NCBI GenBank assembly: GCA_963752605.1
Contig: CAVVYW010000009.1
Span: 1-64,000 of the forward strand
Origin: CAVVYW01 sp963752605
Lineage (GTDB): Bacteria; Actinomycetota; Thermoleophilia; Solirubrobacterales; 70-9
Direction: 5' to 3'
Length of the DNA: 64,000 nt
A program made the translations under genes and the position numbers. The stretch's first letter is position 1. The number at the start of each line of letters is the position of its first letter. Shown here one piece after another: positions 59,316-64,000 of this stretch. The notes below the pieces were generated by a model. That model had not been told where the DNA came from. It saw only the letters and a list, made by a program, of their open reading frames with translations, and did not search any database.

Positions 59316-61009
59316 GGAAGGCGCTTGGAGTTGCCGTCACCGCGACCGCGATTGCGCTGGCCCCTGCGTCAGCGCTCGCGTTCGACCCGGAGCTCGAGGC
59401 GAAGAACTTCGCCAAGCTCAGCGAGCGGGTCGCGAACGTCACCGGGAAGCCGGAGTTCCTCCAGCGCCTTCATCAGCAGAACATCGAGTCGCAGGTCCAG
59501 TGGGTGGAGCTGAGGGCGAACGACCCCGAGCGAAACCCCGCCAACGTCTGCGCTCGCCGCTCACAGGAGTGCGCGGGTGACATCCGGTTCTACGACTGGC
59601 AGGAGAGTGGCTACGGGGTGGCCACCCCGGTGATCTTCACCGCACGCAGCGGCGCCGTCATCTCCGGGAAGGTCTGGGGGACGGTCGCCGGGCCGCAGAG
59701 GCGCCCAGCCATCGTGATCACCACCGGCTCGGTGCAGGCGCCCGAGACGCTCTACTGGGGGCTGGCGGCCGCCTTCGCCAAGGCCGGCTACATCGTCCTC
59801 ACCTACGACGTCCAAGGCCAGGGGCAGTCCGACACCTTCGGCGAGGCCCCGGACCAGCAGGAGGGCGTGCCCTCGCAAGCGGGGCAGCCCTTCTACGACG
59901 GCAGCGAGGACGCGCTTGACTTCCTCCTCTCCACCCCCTCTGCCCCATACGACCCGCGGCCGAGCTGCGGCAACGCCAACGACGGAGTCGCCACCGACCA
60001 CAGCCCCAAGCACGACCGGCGCGTCGAGGCCGGGCTCGCCGCCGCCTTCAACCCGATGCACGACCGCGTCGACGCGGAGCGCATCGGGATCGCCGGGCAC
60101 TCCCTCGGGGCGAGCGCCGTCTCGTTCGTCGGCCAGCGCGACCCGCGGGTCGATGCGACCGTCGCCTGGGACAACCTGTCGGCTCCGGGCCAGGGTTTCT
60201 CCAGCCTGCCCGACTGCCCCTCCAACCCGGACTCACGGGTCGTGCCGGCGATCTCCAAGCCCGCCATGGGCATCTCGAACGACTACGGCCTGACGCCGAC
60301 GCCGTTCACCTCGGACCCCGACCCCGAGGCGAAGACCGCCGCCTTCCAGGCGTATAAGGCGGCCGGCGTCGACTCGATGCAGGTCAACATCCGCGGCGGC
60401 AGCCACTACGAGTCGTCGCTGCTGCCCTGCTGCACGGTTCCGGCCTTCGCCGAGGCGACCTGGCGGGGCCAGGACTTCGTCCAGTGGTACACGCAGGCGT
60501 GGTTCGACAAGTACGTCAAGGGGGGTGATCCGACGGCGGACACACGGCTGCTCACCGACCGGTGGCGGAACGACACGCTCACCCAGGGCATCGACCAGAA
60601 CGACGACCCGAACATGTTCTCCTTCTACTACCGGTCCCGGTACGACTTCACCCTGGCCGGCGGCGGGGCGGCGACCTGTGACGACCTGCGGACCGGCTGC
60701 CCTGAGATGGGGCCGGACGGCGGAGCGCCGAACTTCGACTTCGTCGCCTTCGCGAACACCCCGGATGGCGCGGGCGAGGCCGCCGCACCCGACACCGACG
60801 GTGACGGCCTCAGCGATGCCTCCGACTCCTGCCCGACAGTGGCCGGCTCGGCGTCGAACCGCGGGTGTCCGGATCAGCGCGCCGGCGGCGCCGCCGGGTC
60901 ACCCGTCCCTCGCTCGAGCTGCGCGGCGCTCCGCAAGAGTCTGAAGCGGGTCAAGGGCCAGCGGGCCAAGAGGAAGCTCCGCGCGAAGCTGCGGAAGCTG
61001 GGCTGCTAG
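59312..61009 (+). CDS. Secreted alpha/beta hydrolase with TSP3-like repeat and basic tail
   Basis: 565 residues. Signal peptide GVAVTATAIALAPASALA. RRPAIVITTGSVQAPETLYW, TYDVQGQGQSD, IAGHSLGASAVSFVG (Ser elbow) and IRGGSHYESSLLPCC (His) give a full hydrolase. Near the end DTDGDGLSDASDSCPTVAGS is a thrombospondin-3 calcium repeat, followed by RSSCAALRKSLKRVKGQRAK and KRKLRAKLRKLGC. It is a longer paralogue of the upstream gene, whose stop overlaps its ATG (ATGA). Confidence 0.83.
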   Translation: MRKALGVAVTATAIALAPASALAFDPELEAKNFAKLSERVANVTGKPEFLQRLHQQNIESQVQWVELRANDPERNPANVCARRSQECAGDIRFYDWQESGYGVATPVIFTARSGAVISGKVWGTVAGPQRRPAIVITTGSVQAPETLYWGLAAAFAKAGYIVLTYDVQGQGQSDTFGEAPDQQEGVPSQAGQPFYDGSEDALDFLLSTPSAPYDPRPSCGNANDGVATDHSPKHDRRVEAGLAAAFNPMHDRVDAERIGIAGHSLGASAVSFVGQRDPRVDATVAWDNLSAPGQGFSSLPDCPSNPDSRVVPAISKPAMGISNDYGLTPTPFTSDPDPEAKTAAFQAYKAAGVDSMQVNIRGGSHYESSLLPCCTVPAFAEATWRGQDFVQWYTQAWFDKYVKGGDPTADTRLLTDRWRNDTLTQGIDQNDDPNMFSFYYRSRYDFTLAGGGAATCDDLRTGCPEMGPDGGAPNFDFVAFANTPDGAGEAAAPDTDGDGLSDASDSCPTVAGSASNRGCPDQRAGGAAGSPVPRSSCAALRKSLKRVKGQRAKRKLRAKLRKLGC

Positions 61010-61033
61010 CGGCCGCCTGCAGCCGCGATCTGA

Positions 61034-61471
61034 TTAGCCCGGATTCGTCGGGAACGGCGCTCCGGCGAAGAACGCGAACCAGACGGCGAACCCGATCAGC
61101 GAGATGATCGCGGTCGCCACGAAGAGCCGCTCGATCGGGTCGGTCTCGTTCTGGCCGGGGCGATACGGCGTGTCGCGCATGCTCCGATTCCAGGACGCCC
61201 GACGCCGCCCCGGCTCCTCGCCGCGCCCGAGCAGCCGGCCGCGCACCCATGACGCGAGCAGCAGCAGACCCCAGTAGCTGACCAGGATGCCGGTGCCGAT
61301 GAAGATGGCGACGGAGCCGTTGACCGCCCCAGGCTTGCCGTAGAGCTGCGAGGCCAGGTAGATCCAGAGCAGCGGCACCCCGAAGCCGATCAGGCAGGCG
61401 CCGAGCAGAGTGAACGCCATCGAGCCGGTGCCCAGCAGCGCTCGTCGGATTGCGTTTATCACTGCAGTCAT
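61034..61471 (-). CDS. Three-helix membrane protein of unknown function
   Basis: 145 residues. Three likely membrane helices: MAFTLLGACLIGFGVPLLWI, VAIFIGTGILVSYWGLLLL and LFVATAIISLIGFAVWFAFF. A charged loop (RGRLLGRGEEPGRRRASW) lies between the second and third. No family I can name. 24 bases from the convergent hydrolase end; runs toward it and is alone on this strand next to a Fur-family gene. Confidence 0.68.
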   Translation of the reverse strand: MTAVINAIRRALLGTGSMAFTLLGACLIGFGVPLLWIYLASQLYGKPGAVNGSVAIFIGTGILVSYWGLLLLASWVRGRLLGRGEEPGRRRASWNRSMRDTPYRPGQNETDPIERLFVATAIISLIGFAVWFAFFAGAPFPTNPG

Positions 61472-61513
61472 TGCCGTTCCCTGGCGGTCGCGGACTCCGG
61501 TCCGTAAGTCAGG

Positions 61514-61984
61514 TTAGCGGCCGGATTTCGACAGGCAGCGACCGCAGCGGCCCACCATCGGCACGCGCCTGAACGTCACCTCGTAGCCGTAGCGCTCGCG
61601 GATCAGCTCGCGGAAGCCGTCCAGCTCGTGCGGGTCGACGTCGAGGATCCCTCCGCAGCGGTCGCAGGCGAGGTACTCGCGCTCCCCTAAGCCCGCCGGC
61701 ACGTATCGCCCCGGGCCCCGGCCCGCCTGGATCTCATGGACCAGATCGTGCTCGGCGAGGATCTCGAGGTTGCGGTAGACCGAGGCGAGGTCCAGGCCGA
61801 TGCTGCCTCCCCCGGGGCCGCGGGAGATCTCCCGCGCCGAGAGCGGCGTGGTCGCGCCCCAGAGGATTTGCAGGATCAGCCGCCGGGAGGCGGAGGCCCT
61901 CAGGCCCCTGCGCTTGAGCACGGCCACCGCCGCGTCGGCGCTTGTGGGATTCGCGATCCCCTCTCGTCCGTGAGGCCGGGCCAC
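61514..61984 (-). CDS. Fur-family transcriptional regulator
   Basis: 156 residues. Winged helix RGLRASASRRLILQILWGAT and SIGLDLASVYRNLEILAEHD. The C-terminal half has the structural zinc pair CDRCGG and CGRCL, and regulatory-metal His/Asp in VHEIQAGRGPGRY and DPHELDGF. Whether iron, zinc or another metal is sensed cannot be read. Its own targets are not clear from flanking DNA. Confidence 0.88.
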   Translation of the reverse strand: MARPHGREGIANPTSADAAVAVLKRRGLRASASRRLILQILWGATTPLSAREISRGPGGGSIGLDLASVYRNLEILAEHDLVHEIQAGRGPGRYVPAGLGEREYLACDRCGGILDVDPHELDGFRELIRERYGYEVTFRRVPMVGRCGRCLSKSGR

Positions 61985-62016
61985 ACCCGTCCTAGCGTTG
62001 GCCTCGCCCGGATGGA

Positions 62017-63345
62017 TCAGCCGGCGGGCGCCGAGCGGGCCTCTTTGAGTGCGGCCCGCGCCTGCGGCCCTTGGATGGGGTTGAACCGCGGGCTTCGCTC
62101 CAGTAGCCGGCTCAGGAACGTCTCAGCCCGCTGGGTCTCTCCGGCACGGAGGGAGACGATCCCCGCGTGGAAGAGGAAATATGGATCGAGCGATCCCAGC
62201 CGCATGGCCTCGTGGGAGAAGCGAAGGGCCGCGCCGTCTCGCCCGGCCGCGCTCAGGGTCCACGAGTAGGCGTCGGCGGCGCGCACGCTCGGCGTAGCGC
62301 GCCAGGCCTGCCTGCCGGCCTCGACCGCCTTGGCAGCGCTGCCGTGGTCGGCCTCGAAGATGGCGAGCTCGGTGGCGATCCGGACCCCGAAGGAATCCAG
62401 CCGCTCGAACGCCGCGGTCGCGGCCGCGTAGGACTCCCTCGCCGCATCGAGATCTCCCGCGGCCTGCTGGGACTCGCCCAGCAGGATCGCGTGGTCGGGC
62501 GCGGGGATCCGCTCCAGGACCGAGCGCTGGAGCGCGATGGCCTGTTCGAGGTTTCCCCTGCCGGCCTCGATCGCGGCCAGGCCGAGCAGCGCGTCCGGGA
62601 CGTTCGGATCGCGGGAGAGCACTCCGCGATAGATCCGCTCCGCCTCTGCGTAGTTGCCGCGGTCGAACTCGAGCTTCCCCAGCAGGGTGTTGGCGAAGCT
62701 CGAGCTGTCCGAGTGCTCGCCCGCTGCTGACCCCGCCAGTCTCATGGCCCCAACGGCACCCGCGACGTCCCCGTGCAGCTCCCGGAAGTAGGAGATCCTC
62801 GCGTACGAGGCCAGCTCGGGTCGGCGCACGGCGTAGCGCGCCAGGGTGCGCTCTGCGGCTCCGTAGCGGCCGAGCTCGACCTGCGCGTCCGCGATCTGCC
62901 CGTCGATCTTCGCGACCGAGGGATTGATCTGCTGGGCACGGAGGCTCAGCGCGAGGCCGCGGTGGAAGTGGTGCCGCGAGAGCTCCAGCTCCGCGAGGCC
63001 CGCGGTCGCCGTGAAGTCGTTCGGATCGAGGCTCAGCGCCGCCTCGAACGCCTCCCGGGCCTTCGGGTAGAAGGCTGGGTCCTCGGTCTCTCCTACCCTG
63101 GTCAGGTAGGCGAGCCCAAGGTCGCCGAACACCTGGGGATTAGAGGGCGATTCCCCGATCTGTCCCTCCAGCTCGGCGATCCGCTCGTCCGTGGTGGCGG
63201 TGGCCGCCGGCCCCGAGAGCTCCGTGCCGCCTCCGATCTCGGGTGCGGAGGTCGAGTCGAGAGCTCGGATGCCTGCCAGCACTGCGACGAAGGTGAGCGC
63301 CGCGGCGGCGAACTTGTAGATAAGCGTGTCCCGTGCGAAGTCCAT
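62017..63345 (-). CDS. TPR-repeat protein with N-terminal membrane anchor
   Basis: 442 residues. One TM helix (YKFAAAALTFVAVLAGIRAL) then about eight TPR-like helices pairs such as EAFEAALSLDPNDFTATAGL, AERIYRGVLSRDPNVPDALL and AIALQRSVLERIPAPDHAIL. Scaffold facing outward or inward of the membrane. Directly downstream of the DUF4331 gene, an association known in several actinobacteria and proteobacteria; probably the two act together. Confidence 0.8.
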   Translation of the reverse strand: MDFARDTLIYKFAAAALTFVAVLAGIRALDSTSAPEIGGGTELSGPAATATTDERIAELEGQIGESPSNPQVFGDLGLAYLTRVGETEDPAFYPKAREAFEAALSLDPNDFTATAGLAELELSRHHFHRGLALSLRAQQINPSVAKIDGQIADAQVELGRYGAAERTLARYAVRRPELASYARISYFRELHGDVAGAVGAMRLAGSAAGEHSDSSSFANTLLGKLEFDRGNYAEAERIYRGVLSRDPNVPDALLGLAAIEAGRGNLEQAIALQRSVLERIPAPDHAILLGESQQAAGDLDAARESYAAATAAFERLDSFGVRIATELAIFEADHGSAAKAVEAGRQAWRATPSVRAADAYSWTLSAAGRDGAALRFSHEAMRLGSLDPYFLFHAGIVSLRAGETQRAETFLSRLLERSPRFNPIQGPQARAALKEARSAPAG

Positions 63346-63413
63346 GTGGATCCTCCGTGGCCGGATCCGTGGGGCCGCCGCCGAGGCGGCGGCCCCTCCG
63401 GATCGGTTGCTGG

Positions 63414-64000
63414 CTATGCCGTGGTGGCCCCTCCGGAGCCACGGCCCATGCGATAGGCGACTGCAGCCAGGATCAGCGCGCCGACTCCGATCAGGACCCA
63501 GACCACTCCGCTGGTCCCGTCGTCGTCCTCCTCGGAACCTCCGCCATCGGAGGAGAAGGAGGGCAGTGTGTCGCTGCCGTCCGCTCCCGCCAGCGCCTTC
63601 AGCTGCGAGCCGAGGGCGGCGTCGGGGTTCGCACCCGGCTTCGCCGGTGCCAGGTAGGGGAACTCCGTCAGGAACTCGACGTCGTTCTGATTGACGCCGT
63701 CTCCCAGCGGGACCTCATTCCCCTGCAGAGCGCCCGCGACCACCTGGAGGTCGATGTCGACCACGTCGTCGGTCAGACGACGGCCGTTCGGGTACCCGGC
63801 GTTGTCCATGGCCAGCACGCCGAGCCGGTTCGGCTCAGCCGTCGGCGGCACGCCCAGATTGAGCTTGAGCGTGTCGGTCGCGTTCATGCCGGCCTTGCCC
63901 GGGAACGCGTTCAGGTCGGGCACGCCCTGGAGCACCGCCTGGACGATGTCCGTGCGGTTCTTCTCAGGCGCGTTGACCTGGTCCGGGAACAGGATGTTCA
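63414..64000 (-). CDS. DUF4331 protein, C-terminal part (5' end beyond window)
   Basis: About 195 residues. TDTLKLNLGVPPTAEPNRLG, MDNAGYPNGRRLTDDVVDID and EFLTEFPYLAPAKPGAN are DUF4331 signatures. The C-terminus has a Ser/Gly/Asp linker, one membrane helix (VWVLIGVGALILAAVAYRMG) and a short cytoplasmic end, so it is anchored at the C-terminus. Family function is unknown. The start lies to the right of base 64000. Confidence 0.85.
   Translation of the reverse strand, partial: NILFPDQVNAPEKNRTDIVQAVLQGVPDLNAFPGKAGMNATDTLKLNLGVPPTAEPNRLGVLAMDNAGYPNGRRLTDDVVDIDLQVVAGALQGNEVPLGDGVNQNDVEFLTEFPYLAPAKPGANPDAALGSQLKALAGADGSDTLPSFSSDGGGSEEDDDGTSGVVWVLIGVGALILAAVAYRMGRGSGGATTA

Overview
The window is very GC-rich, densely coded DNA from an actinobacterium, most plausibly class Thermoleophilia (Solirubrobacterales). 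The reasons are the CarD, SigH-like sigma, DisA and RskA gene set, the many secreted proteins with Lys/Arg-rich C-terminal tails, and the frequent GTG starts. This placement is inference, because there is no rRNA gene or other marker here to test it.

Layout. (1) 1-5.3 kb: the 5' part of a glutamate synthase large-subunit gene (gltB, runs off the left edge), then small secreted or membrane proteins, a cupin and an NTF2-like protein. (2) 5.3-12.5 kb: one minus-strand lysine/threonine block, lysA-hom-thrC then thrB, interleaved with a hydrolase-fold protein, a SHOCT-domain protein and two thioredoxin-fold proteins. (3) 12.7-18.2 kb: cell-envelope genes (anchor-D protein, hydrolase, two single-TM low-complexity proteins, an M23/EnvC-like peptidase) and an acyl-CoA dehydrogenase. 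(4) 18.3-33.8 kb: mixed metabolism and envelope, including a cell-wall-binding-repeat protein, metallo-beta-lactamase-fold enzyme, AlkA-type glycosylase, thiolase, 3-hydroxyacyl-CoA dehydrogenase, M28 peptidase, CBS/CorC protein, GMC oxidoreductase with a Tat-exported partner, pterin dehydratase, a cobalamin-binding-type protein and a rhomboid. (5) 33.9-38.3 kb: two ECF sigma loci and a PlsC-GpsA fusion. (6) 38.3-57.8 kb: a tRNA-Thr gene and a scattered but ordered minus-strand series radA-disA-carD-ispD-ispF-cysS-rlmB-sigH, which matches the Bacillus yac-sigH order, interrupted by lipid and envelope genes. (7) 57.8-64 kb: two tandem secreted alpha/beta hydrolases, a Fur-family regulator, a TPR protein and the 3' part of a DUF4331 gene.

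How they fit together. The amino-acid block makes lysine and threonine from aspartate semialdehyde. The acyl-CoA dehydrogenase and the thiolase share a nearly identical palindromic site upstream and probably form one fatty-acid-degradation regulon. PlsC-GpsA, a second acyltransferase, SCP2 and SRPBCC proteins and an acyl-CoA synthetase point to lipid metabolism.

Caution. At least six genes, including radA, an RskA-type anti-sigma factor and the tRNA-Thr anticodon arm, carry an apparent single-base indel. At 24.1-24.2 kb two divergent genes are both missing their 5' ends. This looks more like an uncorrected assembly (and one possible chimeric join) than real decay. The most interesting unexplained biology is the recurrent Cys-bracketed Lys/Arg tail on exported proteins, a small exported two-Cys family with three copies, and a Ser-Gly-repeat membrane protein coupled to thrB.
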